Source: Chloranthus sessilifolius (lineage: Eukaryota > Streptophyta > Magnoliopsida > Chloranthales > Chloranthaceae). From it: DNA of 64,000 nucleotides. This document shows, piece after piece, positions 35,094 through 47,078 of the stretch. A program made the translations under genes and the position numbers. The notes under the pieces were generated by a model, which made no database searches, had not been told where the DNA came from, and saw only the letters and a program-made list of their open reading frames with translations. The stretch spans positions 67,847,604 to 67,911,603 of the forward strand of contig CM037587.1 of assembly GCA_021018995.1 (NCBI GenBank), written 5' to 3'. Each line of letters starts with the position of its first letter. Positions within the stretch are counted from its first letter, which is position 1.

Positions 35094-38000
35094 CACTCCC
35101 AGAGCAGCGTGCGCCCGTGCCACCTCCAAACGTGACTCCTCGAGCTGACGAGCCTGCATGATAACACAAAATCAAGAACTGAACACGCTCGTGAAAGAAG
35201 GGAAAATTGAAGAAAGAATGAGAAATATACCAGATCTGCTCTCTCCCCAAGAAAACGCTCAACAGTCGCGGTGGACACGGGATCGACAGGCGGCGTAGGA
35301 GGAACCTTAGGCGTAGATGGCTACAACACAAGGCAGAAAGAAAAAAAAACATCAGATAGTATTATGAGTAAAGAATTAAAAATGAAATATAACTACGTCA
35401 ACTACAATATACCTGAGTAGGGATAGGAGTAGACTCCTGAGGAGAAGCCTCAGGAGCGGAGTCAGGAACCACCTGCAGTAGAACCAAGCCAACCAATAAA
35501 ACACGTCAGATGAAACTAAATTAGCAGAAGCAAAACAAACTAACACACACACACATACCTGACTCTCCATATGTAAAGAAGCAGCTGCCGCCTCCCGTGT
35601 CTGGAAATCCTCGACAACCTGATGCTGAAAATGTACAACACATTATTAACCAATGATTCTAGACAACACAAGACAAGACAACTCAGAAGACAGAAGAAGC
35701 TCACCCAGTGCTCTAGCTCGGCCCGAAGCTGAGCTATCACAGGATCCTCCCAACTCGATGAAGCGGCCGAAGAAGGATCGAATGCTGGAGTGAACCTCCC
35801 AACACCTGCTAACTCTAACCTCTACAAAACGACACTTAATATATGCATCAGAAGAAGCAACAAAGAATGATAATGATTAATAAAACCCAACATTAAGGCG
35901 AAACACTCACCAATCGGTCAATCTTTGAACATAGGCTGGCCTCCACCTTTCGACCAGCTTGCTGCTGACCCCTGAGCAACTCAACTAATGTCATCTGGCA
36001 GGCAACCTCACCCTCCCTCTCAGTCTAGCACACCTAAGGAAAATCAAACAAAGCAATGAGGTTAAACTAACAAGAAACCAGACAAACATATGCTAAACAA
36101 CCAAAATAAGTGAACCAACTCACCAGAAATCGTCGGGTCTCAGCCAGCAGAGCCCTCAGCTCGTTCTCCACCCTCCTAGCTTGGAAGACGGAATCTGTCA
36201 AAGAGTGCAACATCTCCTCATCAGGTTGAAGAGCATGCCCCGTCTACTCCATCGCCCGGTTCAGAGCATCTATCGCTCTGTGAACACCCACACCAAGGTG
36301 GCCATCCTCGAGTGCAGCCAACCTCTCCCTCAATGTTGAGGCAGACTCAGGACCGCTAACAGCAAAAGAACCAATCCCATGGAAGGGGTGCGTAAAGAGC
36401 CGACCCCCACCAAGCTCTCGGAACCACCTCATGAACTTTCAGGCGTCTGCCTCATCCTGTGCCCCGGTAACCCTGGTCCCCCCAACTCTAAAATCTGCAA
36501 TCTGAGCCTCCATCCGTGATGCAAAGTTTCGGCCAGGGGGACCAGTCATCCTCTTCACCACCCTATGGCGAATCTTCGATGGGACTCCCTGAGGGAGCCT
36601 CAGCTGTTGAGCTGCCCGAGAAAGGTGGATGTGCTCCACCTTCTCAAAACAGTGGATGTCCACGTCAAAGAAGAGCCGGCTAGACTGTATCACCGGCTGC
36701 TCGACATCCTCCCCAATCACATAGGGCCTCCAAATCACCTATAACCAGAAATAAAGAAACTACCATCAATAAATCTGAAACTCGAAAAGCTAAGATATCA
36801 ACAATGTAGACAACACGTACTTGTCCTGCATGCATATCCTCGAAGATACCTCACGCTGTGTGCAAGTTTAAAGATCGGCAATGGTGTCCCAATGCCCTCT
36901 GCCACATGTGCATCCACCGAAACATAATAGTGATTTCCGCTGGGACCCACGGGCATAAGAAGGTGAAGTGGTCGTACACCTAGAACTAGAAGAATGCCAA
37001 AATTGTCACTAAAACCCGAAAGACTAGGCCACTAAGACAACGAAGAAACCAGCAATTAATAAAGACTCACCTGAAGAAAAGGAAGAAACCACCGATAGTG
37101 GCTACACCTCTCCCTCTACGATACAACTGCTCATAGAGGTGCGCCAATGCCGCTGCACCCCTGGCGTAGGTGGGGACTCGGTCCAGATCCCCGAGTAATG
37201 TCAGAAACAACTAGATAACACATCCCTGAGTGGAAGAAGAAAAGTGCAATGCCCTAAGGAAGTGCATCAAGAATGCACAAAGTACACGATCCACTGTCAC
37301 TCCCGGCTCCACAACAAGCTCTCGACGTGCCATCACCTAAGAACGCGCTTGAAATAACCCTCTTGGCTCTCAATGGCGTCTCGGAGGAACGAAGCCACTA
37401 GCAAACATATCAAAAAACCAGGTGACACGAACAACTCCTGTCCTCGATCCACTAAAACGATATGCAACCCCAATAATCTCCTCGCATACCGCTAGATAGT
37501 CGCCCTCCATCCGACCGGTCACCGGCTCCCCCTTAAACCTAAGTCTGGTGATGCAGACCCAATCCTCTGGGGTCAATAGCATAAGCCCAACTGGGAAGAG
37601 CAATACCTGCTGCTCATTTCTCCACCTCTCCAAGATTGCCCCAATCAGACCTCGGTCGACTAGGAAGGGCTCCAACTCTAGAATTGGCCTAAAGCTGAAA
37701 GCCATCAACCGCGCCCGCTGATACTCAGGTAGGGCATAGTACTAGGCATGGGACTCCGACCACGCGGTGCTAATAGCTAGCAGTAGGGGCTCCTAACAGG
37801 TGATAAACGAAAAAAAAAAAAAGATGAAGGACAAGATAAGACTAATCACTACGTTAAGAAACTAACGAGAATTACAAGTAACACATAAACCTAAGCCTAA
37901 TAAGATAAAACAATAATCACAAACTGCAACAATCATCTATACATTAAGCACGCAAAGCATGATAAAAGACAAAACGATAAAGTAGACATGACCTAAGAGT

Positions 38001-38406
38001 AGATACAAAGATGACGCATGAATGCACATGCACGCTACACTAGATGCAGGTTCGACATAAATTGAAAGGGTTTCCAGATCCTAGATGTCTATGTTATAAC
38101 CTAAATGCCTAAGTAATAAAAAAAATACTCTTTCCTACGGGTACCTACCTGGTCTCGTGCGAAGAACTCGTCCAGCAGAATCCGGATCACGGGCTCATGT
38201 GGAGCAGTAGCATCATCCTGATCATCATCATCCTCACCCTTGTCGCCACCCTCTGGTGCCTCCTCCCTCACCACCATCTCAATATCGCCCTCTACCATGG
38301 CCTCAGTGCTGGTGCAAACCTCGAAAGTCTCACCGATCTCCCCTACCATCATCCCTTCCAACTCGAAAGCAGTAAGGTCAAGTCCATCACCACCCTCATA
38401 CTCCAT
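35094..38406 (-). pseudogene. Antisense multi-exon plant mobile domain (PMD) gene inside element B
   Basis: The minus strand shows separate segments typical of PMD proteins (related to MAIL1/MAIN and transposon-carried PMDs). The acidic N-terminus starts at ATG 38406 and ends at a good splice donor (CAG|GTAGGT, 38149/38148). A PMD core segment follows an acceptor at 37792, with 'LIGAILERWRNEQQVLLFPV' (37640-37581) and 'LRFKGEPVTG'. Next come 'RGAAALAHLYEQLY' (about 37160-37115), a 'VIWRPYVIGEDVEQPV' segment (36738-36439), an Arg/Glu-rich helical segment (36432-36131), and several short C-terminal segments, each bounded by plausible splice sites, down to 35094, where LARD3 sequence begins. It lies between integrase and 3' LTR, opposite to gag-pol. 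Antisense extra ORFs are known in Tat elements. The copy is decayed with several interruptions. Function unknown; host PMDs act in the nucleus. Confidence 0.8.
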
Positions 38407-38575
38407 CTCACAATGAAAAGCTTGAAAAACTAAGAAGAATGGAAGAAACCGTGCTCAAAATAGACTAATGGATCGTGAGATAACACGAAAGCATGAAAAT
38501 CAGGACACTAGGAAGCAAGGAAAAGCAGAGACTCGAGAAGAAAACGGATAGTGTAGGTAAAATAAGGATTTTTAA

Positions 38576-38586
38576 AGCTTATATAG
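38576..38586 (-). promoter_or_regulatory. Antisense TATA box upstream of the PMD gene
   Basis: On the minus strand CCTATATAAGC lies about 170 bp upstream of the PMD start codon. 'GGCGCTTAA' precedes it, as before the antisense TATA at 43692-43682. No other TATA-like site is nearer. Confidence 0.6.
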
Positions 38587-38589
38587 GAC

Positions 38590-38940
38590 GCGGCCTAGTT
38601 AAGCGCCATGAAACAACCACTTAATTGGACTGAGTGCAAGGAAAAGGGTGCGTAATCATAATCACGTGCCCGTCGAATGGCGCACAACTGTTTCATCTCC
38701 CGCCCAAAAGCCAATCGCACGCCCAGATTCTTGGTGCAATTCAAAAGTCACCTACATAGTGCCCGACTGACTCGCCTATTATGCGCCCCTTTGGCTGCAC
38801 GTAATTGGAATAAATGCCTGTGATGGTACGCACAATTGACCCTACAAACGTCTGGATTACGCGCGTTTATTTTGGCTCGCAATTAAGTTAAGCGTCCCGC
38901 GCACTGCGCACAATTGCCCAGGCACAACAAAATATACTTG
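38590..38940. repeat. GCGC/CAATT word cluster upstream of the PMD promoter
   Basis: Around ten words such as GCGCACAACT, GTGCAATT, GCACGTAATTGG, GCGCACAATTG and CGCAATTAAG occur at irregular spacing. The vocabulary is the same as the U3 of the element B and D LTRs (9597-10035, 47340-47810, 52320-52740) and 43740-44060, although the surrounding sequence is not alignable by eye. Confidence 0.65.
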
Positions 38941-39015
38941 GCTACAGCAGCCAAGGGTGAACTTCTACACTTAATTACATCTAAGACTATACCTGTAGCC
39001 CAGAGCCAACATATG

Positions 39016-41403
39016 TGTTAAGACCTGAGAAGTACCACTTTTCACCCCTTAACTTAATCTCTGTTGGACCCTTAATCATTTAATAAAAGTATTTTAAGCC
39101 TGTTTTGTAGGTAATGAACAACAGCTGCAATAAGGCCTTAATCCTGCTAAGGTGCCCACTTTTGCCCCAGAAGTCTCTCAGAAGAAGGGAAGCTAGATCC
39201 AGACGAGAACTTGACTGCATGAAGGCAAAGCACAACAGCAATAAAGTAAGAAATGATCCTCGCGCAGTTGCCGCAAGGTTCAAAGGATTCAGAAAGTAAG
39301 CCTCGCGCAGTCCTCGCGGGTTTCCCAAGACTTCATACCAAGTGTCCGCATTGTTCTCGCACAGTTTAATGACAGAAGGGCTTCAGAATCATGACTCGAG
39401 CAGCTCAAGAAAGCAACACTCAAAACCTCACGCAGTTCACTCAAAACAGCTGAGGAGAGAGAGAGCTCCAGGTATTTCTGCACGTAGCTATCGAGCAGTG
39501 GCTGCGGGATGCAAAACTGTAGAAAAACTTCTCGCACAGTTCAGAGACCAATGCACATCACGCCCTCGTGAAGATCCATTGAGGAACAAACTGCTCGCGT
39601 GATTCCTGCACCATTCAGAAGGAAAGTGTAATCCCGCGAAGACCAGAGCAATCCAGCGAGGATTCAATGCTCTATCGTACAACTGCTTAAGCTGCAAACT
39701 AAGACAACCCCGCGACGGCTAGAATTTCAAGTTAATCCAATCTCGTGAAGACCGTGCTACCACGTGACAGTCATGGAAACCAGTGCTACTTGGCGAGGCT
39801 CTGAACTCTAACTCTCCCTCACTTTTGCAGAGGACATTCTGAGAACTTCCAGCAATTAGGGCACGCACTCCAATTCTCCAATTTCCATACACGCACCCCA
39901 AGGCATTCAAGGAATAGTATTAGGCCACATGGCATCATTAAAATTAGGGTTTTCTAACCCTAATGTGTCGCCAAACTGACTGTTATATAAACCTAAGCCT
40001 AGTTTAGGTTTGGCGGCCTCTCTTAGAATAGAATTTTGTCTATCTTCTTCTGGCAGTAGCTGTAGATCTCTAGTAAGGTTTAGGTAGATTTCTTTTTACT
40101 TTTTCTTCTCTCCATAGCCCAGCATTGCTGGCTATGCCTCTGTATGCTTATTTGGTTTAGAATTAATGGAATTTCATGATTGGGTGTTTTACATGTATGG
40201 GATTGAAGTTTGAGATTGAGTTGTTCTGTATAAGGCTGCTGCCTTGAGATCCTCCATTGATAGGTTGCATTATGAGCAATGGAGGACTATTTTTAGAGAC
40301 CTATTTAGATCCAAGTGACCTGCGTGTCTGGGCTAACATGCTCGCATACAAGCCTAGCCCCACCACAGGATCCACAAGATCTGAAATCCCCATTGGAGCT
40401 TGTGCTTGTAGCCTTGTGAACATGATGGTGACAGCAGTGTTCTTGTTCTGTTTTGGCCCTCTGTGAGGAGGATAGCCTCTGGGATAGTCTGTGACCATTT
40501 AAGTGAATAGGTTATAGCCTTAGGGTGAGGCCAATCCACAGATCCAAAATAGATTCTTCTTCTCTGCACTTGTGCTTGTAGCCCTGTGAGAGATTGTGCA
40601 GAGCCAAACTCCCCTGTATTTGTATAGACCCGCCATCAGATGGCAAATCTGGTTTGGTTCTAGAGATTGTAGGCTTGTGACTAGATCACTACAGTCTTTC
40701 TACAGCAGTGGATAGCTAGACCTAAGACTGTACTCAAACTCTTGCTGGTTCTATGTGTCTGGGCTAACATGCTCCCATACAGGCCTAGCCCCACACATAG
40801 CACTTTTAGAGGTTGAGGTTCCCTATGGACTCTAGTGCTTGTAGCCTGGATGAAGTAGTGCTTACAATGATAGACTTGTTCTGACCCATCTCTGGAATGT
40901 GGCTCCCCAATTGGATAGTCTGTGACCATTTAACTGGATAGGTTATAGCCATTGGACAGGACTTCTATAGCAGCAAATCTGAATTTTGAGTCATGAAACC
41001 CATCAGATCTGAACCTAATAGCCTACTTCTCACCCTTTTATATTTATTTTTTCATACTCCATCCTTCTTCTCAACCCTTTCTGTAGTTAAATCATTAGAT
41101 TACCAGAGAATGTAGAAATAAGTGACCTTAAATCACCTTCTATTTAGGATTGCCAGATCTGTAGTCAGATCTGGAGAGCCTACTACTGATGGCTCCCTTG
41201 GAGCTTTAGATCAACCTTCCCTATGGGACAAACTCTTACTTATCAAAACTTGCTACAACAGGCCCTGTATCTTGCAGGACTGTGCATATTTTAGGCTTGC
41301 TACTCTGTCATTTTCAATCCACCTTTCATTCATTTTCATTCACCCCATTCTTATCACTGCCTCCAATAAAGTCAGTAGCAAGCACTTAAAAAATAGCCCA
41401 ACA
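39016..41403 (+). repeat. Solo LTR of a LARD-related Athila-type element (2388 bp)
   Basis: Starts TGTTAAGACC, ends CCCAACA, flanked by perfect 5-bp target duplications ATATG (39011-39015 and 41404-41408). No primer site or internal region follows, so this is a solo LTR left by recombination. TATA box TATATAA at 39984-39990. It shares the 'ACCACTTTTCACCCCTTAA' start and 'CCTGTATCTTGCAGGACT' R/U5 block with the LARD LTRs but has its own U3 word (CTCGCGCAGTT). It sits in the antisense PMD upstream region of B. Confidence 0.95.
39255..39770. repeat. CTCGCGCAGTT word cluster in solo LTR U3
   Basis: Variants such as CTCGCGCAGT (39258, 39302), CTCGCACAGTT (39356, 39531), CTCACGCAGTT (39427), CTCGCGTGA (39594), CCCGCGAAGACC (39632) and TCTCGTGAAGACC (39742) occur 40-100 bp apart, upstream of the TATA box. 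Confidence 0.75.
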
Positions 41404-41408
41404 ATATG

Positions 41409-43230
41409 TATCTAAGCACTCCAAAAAAAGAAGAAAACAAAAAAATGCCCCCCTACACACTTGAAAATTCAAAACCTCACCGCCACTTAAAACATCTTAA
41501 AACATCTAAACACATCAAAGCCCGAACCAAGTTGACACTGTACCAAATCAAATTAAAAACATACCTAAACACTTTAGATCCCAAAATCTTTCAACCCAAC
41601 CTAAAATGCACAAAATTAAATCAAACTAAATTAACTATATTAGCTAAATTAAAAAATATATATTAATTAACATGAACTCAAATAGTTATAAAAAAAAAAC
41701 TTCTCTCATAAATATAACGAAATTATTACAAATTGCACTGATGGCATCCCCCCTGAATACACCATTTCAAGCAAGTTAGAATTTAGAACAAACACTCAAA
41801 GACACCTGAACCCATAAACATAATGAAGAGACATCCCTAAAAGAAACGCCCAAAATAATGGAAGATGATGAAGAAACTCAGGGAAGAAACACACTCTGAA
41901 CGAATTATAACAAGCATCCTCTTTTCGCTCTGTAATTCCCCTGAGATGTCGCTTATGATGCAATCTTTCAAATTACACAACCTAACATCGGCATTGCAGA
42001 GCCCCGAGTTAGCAGAAAAGAAAGAGTGGCTTACAAAAAGGCACCCAGAACCTGAGGTATACACCTATGGAAGGCCAATCTTGGAAACCCTCAAGGGAAT
42101 GCCAACCAGAGGATAATCCTCAGAGCCTACCAATGAGCAACTGGCGTCGGTAATGAGAACTCTAGTGCAATTCTATCCTTTTTCTTTCCTTCTGCCAACC
42201 TTTGACTCCTCGATCTCTTCCCCTAGCATGGTAGCAATTCGACTGCTACCCCGCATTCCCAATACCGCTCATCCTTAAAAAAAAAAAAAAAATTAACAAA
42301 AAGAAAAAAAAAAAGAGAGCATAATAATAACAATGATAACAATAATTACAAACCTTTTAAAGCATAACATCATAATGTAATAAAAATGCCCCAAATTCAA
42401 AATCACAAAATAAAGTTCAAAATAAAACCCAAGCCCTTAACCCCCTATTTATAAACTATACGTCCTGCACCGCAAGATGACAAGTGCCCCACATCTAAAC
42501 ACCTTCCATCTAATTGAATCCAAACCAAACACATACCCCCTAGAAGAACCACAATCCATGATAAACCTAGACCAACCAATAAACACACAACACTTACCCC
42601 TCAAAGAAAGACAAATCCTCCATAAAGTAGATAAACCAATAGGATCGAAACATTTAACACCCATCTTGATTCTTGAAATTAAACTCACACAGCTTCGACA
42701 AATGTCACCTCAAACTAAAACTCAAATTGAAACAAACAAAATCCCTACCTTAAATAGAACAAATGCCAAAAATTCCTTAAAGCTCCCTAAAAGGAAATTT
42801 TAACGTTAAGGTTTATAGAAACCTAAATAAAGTCAAAATAATTCTAAAATGAATCAAATAAAGCCACAAAATTCTAGATAAATCATATAAAATCATGAAT
42901 AAATCCTAAACAAAATAAAGTCTAGCTAAACCAAATCAAACAAAATCCTAGATAAATCCTAAACAAAATCAAATAAATCCTAGGTAAATCCTAAGATTCC
43001 AAATAAATTTGAAAAAAAAAATTGAGAGTTAAATAATTCTTGATAGGTCAACTAAAACTCTAAATAAATCAAATCAATCCAATAAAACCCTAATAAACTA
43101 AGTAGACCGCATAAAGTTGAATAGATCTCAGAATAAAATAAAAAGATGCTTAAGCAAGTTCAATTAAATCTAATTAATGTTCAAAAAAAAAAAGATAAAC
43201 GAAACAATGAACAATAAATAAAACAAACAC
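41409..43230. other. A/T-rich part of element B's 3' region, no recognised gene
   Basis: Continues the sequence interrupted by the solo LTR. It is A-rich on the plus strand with simple 'AAATCCTAAACAAAATCAAAT'-style repetition (42830-43010) and poly-A runs (42275-42320). Open frames here look like chance products of A-rich sequence. A short passage near 41719-41768 resembles 43257-43308 (see findings). I see no domain. Confidence 0.5.
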
Positions 43231-43239
43231 AATAAATAA

Positions 43240-43740
43240 AACATCTCTTTATTGATATGATAAAATTTTACATCTGTCATTGGAGGCATACCTCCTGAAA
43301 ATACAATCCAAAACAAAAGCCTAGAACATGACCTATGACATAGTACCGGACACAAACTCAAAATTGGATGCAAGGGGCATCCAGTCAGAAGTGGCAGAAA
43401 GGCAGGGGGAGGATTGGTTGGGGAACATCCTTTCCATCCATTTGGAGGACTTCCTCCCGCCATCTTCACCTCCTAACAATAATGATAGATGTATAGCATC
43501 CCTCGATTTTCGATACCTCCCAAGCCATAACTTCATCCCCGCTTCAAGATGACTCTAGGATAAAGAGCTCGCGAAACGATGAAGATCGAAAGAAATGTCA
43601 TTGGAATTACCCAACAAAGATACCCTATACTCGTTCGCCCAATTAAAAAGAGAGAACGTAGAAAAAACAAAGGGAAATTCGGATATATATAGGCACTTGC
43701 TTGATTAAGCGCCATAAGCCAGGCGCTTAATCTAATCAAT
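43240..43740 (-). other. Small antisense transcription unit candidate
   Basis: The minus strand has a TATA box (CCTATATATATCC, about 43694-43682), a 67-residue open frame from 43536 to 43333 (MKLWLGRYRKSRD...), and AATAAA at 43253-43248. The small protein matches nothing I recognise; it is basic at its start and Ser-rich. The spacing TATA - ATG - AATAAA is what a short gene would show, but it may equally be a remnant exon of the antisense region of element B. Confidence 0.4.
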
Positions 43741-44060
43741 CACAGGAAATTCTGCGTGGAAATCAAATTGCGTGCGCTAGCTCAGGCGCACAATTAAACT
43801 ACCGTACGCCTTAAAGACCGGACGAGTCGATCCCGCGCTGGGGACATGGCGTGCAAACAAATTGCACGCGCATATGAATGCGTAGAATTTGAAAGGTCAC
43901 CCGCACTATGGCTGAGTGACGCTCTAATCACGCGCATGGAATCTGGCGCATAATAGGATTACACTCGCATATTCAAACGCACAATCAAACTTCTAAACCA
44001 TCAATCATGCCCTCCCAAATAGGTGCACAATTAAATTAAATGCCCCACAGTAGGTGCGTA
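43740..44060. repeat. GCGC/CAATT word cluster upstream of the small antisense unit
   Basis: Words such as CAAATTGCGTGCGC, GCGCACAATTAAAC, CAAATTGCACGCGC, GGCGCATAATAGG and GTGCACAATTAAATT recur every 30-60 bp upstream of the minus-strand TATA. Same vocabulary as 38590-38940 and the Tat U3 regions. Confidence 0.65.
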
Positions 44061-44219
44061 ATTTCTCAGCTACAACACACTCCTCAAACACAACAAGTAC
44101 TTCGGGCGGAATAAACATGTGCCCTCGAAAAAAACACTAACAAAACAAACACACAACATGCCCTATCGTAATAAGACACACACATAATCACCTTAACCTA
44201 TCACAAACCAATTAGGGAT

Positions 44220-45910
44220 AAGGACATCTCTCCACAGTCCCATCACAGCCAAATCACCCCTGATGACCTCTTACGAATTAACGTCCCACCCTGATCAAAA
44301 TTATTCCTCGAGTCTCATCGCGTACTCACAAGTACACGTGACCACTCCCCAACATCCGCTGCACGAAATAAACCAGCAAAATAAAACAAAACAAAATAAA
44401 ATCATCACTCACAGTCCGATCGCTAAATACAAAGCCTCGTCATGATGCAAAGCGAAAACTAACGATGATGAAACATCCAATCACGTTGCTCGTCTCATCA
44501 CGATCAGAATCTCTCTTGATCCATCGCGTGACTTTACCTGTCGACCAGGGAGAGAGACCCACTTATTTCCCATCACGCAGCCCCACAATAACATGTCCCA
44601 TCACGATAGGATGCACATATCCAACGCTATCCCAACATCTGAGCTCATTGGCCTAAATCAGACACGCCCTCATGTCCCCTCGTGATGCTAAAACCTCACC
44701 ACATAATGTTACACGCCACGTGACCAAAGGTAGGCTCAACCAATATCCCATCGCAAGGAAAAGATGATGAATGAGCCTCCCTAAAAAACCCTGTGACATC
44801 ACCAAGGCAAAAACCAAGTCATGTCGTGTTCTCAAAACACCATTCAAACTGACTCCGACCCATCATACAACCAAGATTTGCCAAGAAAAACAACAACATC
44901 ATCATCATCCCATCACGATGTCAAAACAGTCAAGAATAATCAGACCAACACCCCATCACACTCATGTCCCGTCGTGATGTAGTCACAATCTAACCTCATC
45001 ATATAACCCAAGAACTGCCAAAGAAAGAAACCAACATAGCTTTCCTCATCACATAACCACTAATACCCCATCGTCGACTACACTTCCCCAAAATTTCATC
45101 GCAACCCACCTAGCAAACAAAAGGGAAGGCTCAACCAATTCCCATCGCAAAGACCTGAACCTCCCTCCAAATGCCTTACCACAACATTCATCACTGTCCC
45201 ATCGTGCCGACTCCTGAATACCCAATCAGGCGGTAGTCACCAGACTCCACCACAATCGCAACACACGCTCGCTAACAGTAGAGGAGGATGAACCCTCCAC
45301 CGTCCCATCGCGCCAATAACTAGCAAACCCCTGCCATTATAGAAATCAGAAAAGGAGAGGAAGCCCTCCGACATCCCATCACACCCAACACATTTCAAGT
45401 CTCATCCCCAACATCTCATTAGGCGATCCCAACATCCCATTAGGAAATTCAGACATCCCATTACACTGTCCCATCGCGTGACCCCGCACAATAGATAGAT
45501 TGAAAGGTAGGCTCAACCAATGTCCCATCGCAGACCACTCCCTTCCAAAAAATATGTCCCATCATGACACTCCCGTCGGGATATGAAATGGCATAGAAGT
45601 CACCTTGACAATGCATAAACTCCAACAAGAAGGTTTTGAGTTCATGTAGAAAAAAAATCACATGAAAACTTAGCAGCCTGAAGGTGACAAAGCCCATTGA
45701 TACGAATGATGTGGGTGGTTGTGTGATTTGCCATGTCTCCATGAAGACCTCGAGTCCTTCCAATGACTTCACACCTACAGATACTTTTGTCCCATCGCTT
45801 AACCTTACACACCCAGCAAAGGTGACTCAAACTAGAAAGAGGAGCCGCTCGTAGTCCCATTACGACATAACCACGAGAGAAACAGCCAACCAGCCCCATC
45901 GTAAGCGAAA
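44220..45910. repeat. GTCCCATCGCG word cluster
   Basis: Some 20-25 variants of (G)TCCCATC(G/A)C(G/A) occur at irregular 30-110 bp spacing, for example near 44238, 44520, 44570, 44596, 44747, 44908, 45145, 45209, 45303, 45372, 45474, 45526, 45560, 45790 and 45858. Text between the words is not repeated. No protein recognised. Its reverse complement (CGCGATGGGAC) resembles the downstream half of the Tat primer-site region (11450-11460, 54625-54635). Confidence 0.7.
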
Positions 45911-46569
45911 GACTCCCGCCGGCAACAAATCAAGTAAGTAAATACCCCTTCTTTTACTCGATATTCCTTATAAAATATAATTACCTAATATTAAGTCAAA
46001 ATGTTTTCAAAACCTATCTCTCTCGACTTGTGAGTCACTGTAGTCCTCCCATAAGAGACAATCATCAGTATTTGTCGAGAAGGTCAGACGAAGCATTTGG
46101 CATACCAAGTGTCACCTTGACAACAACATAAACAGTCGAATCCACAAATCTCGTACTGGTGGATCTGCACAGCGACGTCTCGGAAGCCACATTTTCCATA
46201 GATTTGCCACTGAATTGATCTTAAGTTAAAATCCCCAAATTTACAAAAATTATATATATATACTTTTAAAAATAAAACACAAAAAAATAAAAATAAAAAA
46301 CTCCTCTATCTATCAAAATTCACTCTAATCCGTTCCTTACCCTGGGAAGTCAAACACTGAGTATACTCAACTCTGAGAAATTACAAATGTCCACTGAAAA
46401 GGGATGCCTGACACGCCATTTGTGTGAGCAATGACGCGCCCTGTTTGACATGACTTGCGAAAGCCTTCGCCATTACGCGATATTATATCTTATTAGCAAG
46501 TCACTTAACCTTGTCTCTGGACATTCGTATGACTCCCCTCGATACCTTGACTGCATCATTTTCCCACTG
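45911..46569. other. Element B 3' untranslated stretch, nothing recognised
   Basis: About 660 bp without a gene, RNA or clear repeat. It contains an A/T-rich part (46200-46310) and leads into the tandem repeat at 46570. Confidence 0.5.
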
Positions 46570-46800
46570 TTTGACTACCCCTTGCAGCAAGTCACGCTAT
46601 GCGACGGGATGCCCCTTGCACCCACAGATGAGGATATGATGATTCTCCTACCGTTTGACTGCCCCTTGCAGTAAGTCACGCCATGCGACGGGATGCCCCT
46701 TGCACTCGTGGATTATGATACGCTGACTTCCCCTATTGACTGCTACTCGCAGCAGGTCACGATACGCGACAGGATGCCCCTCGCATCCACGACAAGGAAT
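46570..46800 (+). repeat. Tandem repeat, three units of about 82 bp
   Basis: Units start at 46570, 46654 and 46735. Each has TTGACT, 'CCCCTTGCAGCAAGTCACG', then 'TGCGACGGGATGCCCCT'. The third unit is more diverged. It lies about 200 bp before the polypurine tract of element B. Confidence 0.8.
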
Positions 46801-46989
46801 ACACCTTTCGACAGCTATCACTGGGCCCCCGAATGATCCATTTTAGCTTTCGCTGATAGATAAGAAAGCCAAGCATTTTATGTCAACATCCCCAATCCAC
46901 ATTTGTGGTTTCCCAAAAGAAACGAGAAGGCACCCTCGGAAGAGGGGTGTCTACTTCTTCGACACATTCTTACTTCACAAGAACGCACC

Positions 46990-47002
46990 GAAGAGGGGCA
47001 TC
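46990..47002 (+). other. Polypurine tract of element B
   Basis: GAAGAGGGGCATC lies directly before the 3' LTR (TGTAGACACC at 47003). A second GGAAGAGGGG lies 50-60 bp upstream near 46937. Confidence 0.75.
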
Positions 47003-47078
47003 TGTAGACACCCCAATTTTGCCCTCTCAGGATATGCGAACATGTTCGGTCAACCTTTGGCCTTACCCTTATATGAGG

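Noticed and set aside
42477-42803. 108-residue plus-strand frame as a gene
   Set aside because: Lys/Thr/Asn-rich product of A-rich sequence, no domain, and no promoter or partner frame nearby.
44220-45910. Satellite DNA
   Set aside because: Only the short word repeats; spacing varies from about 30 to 110 bp and the text between is not repeated.
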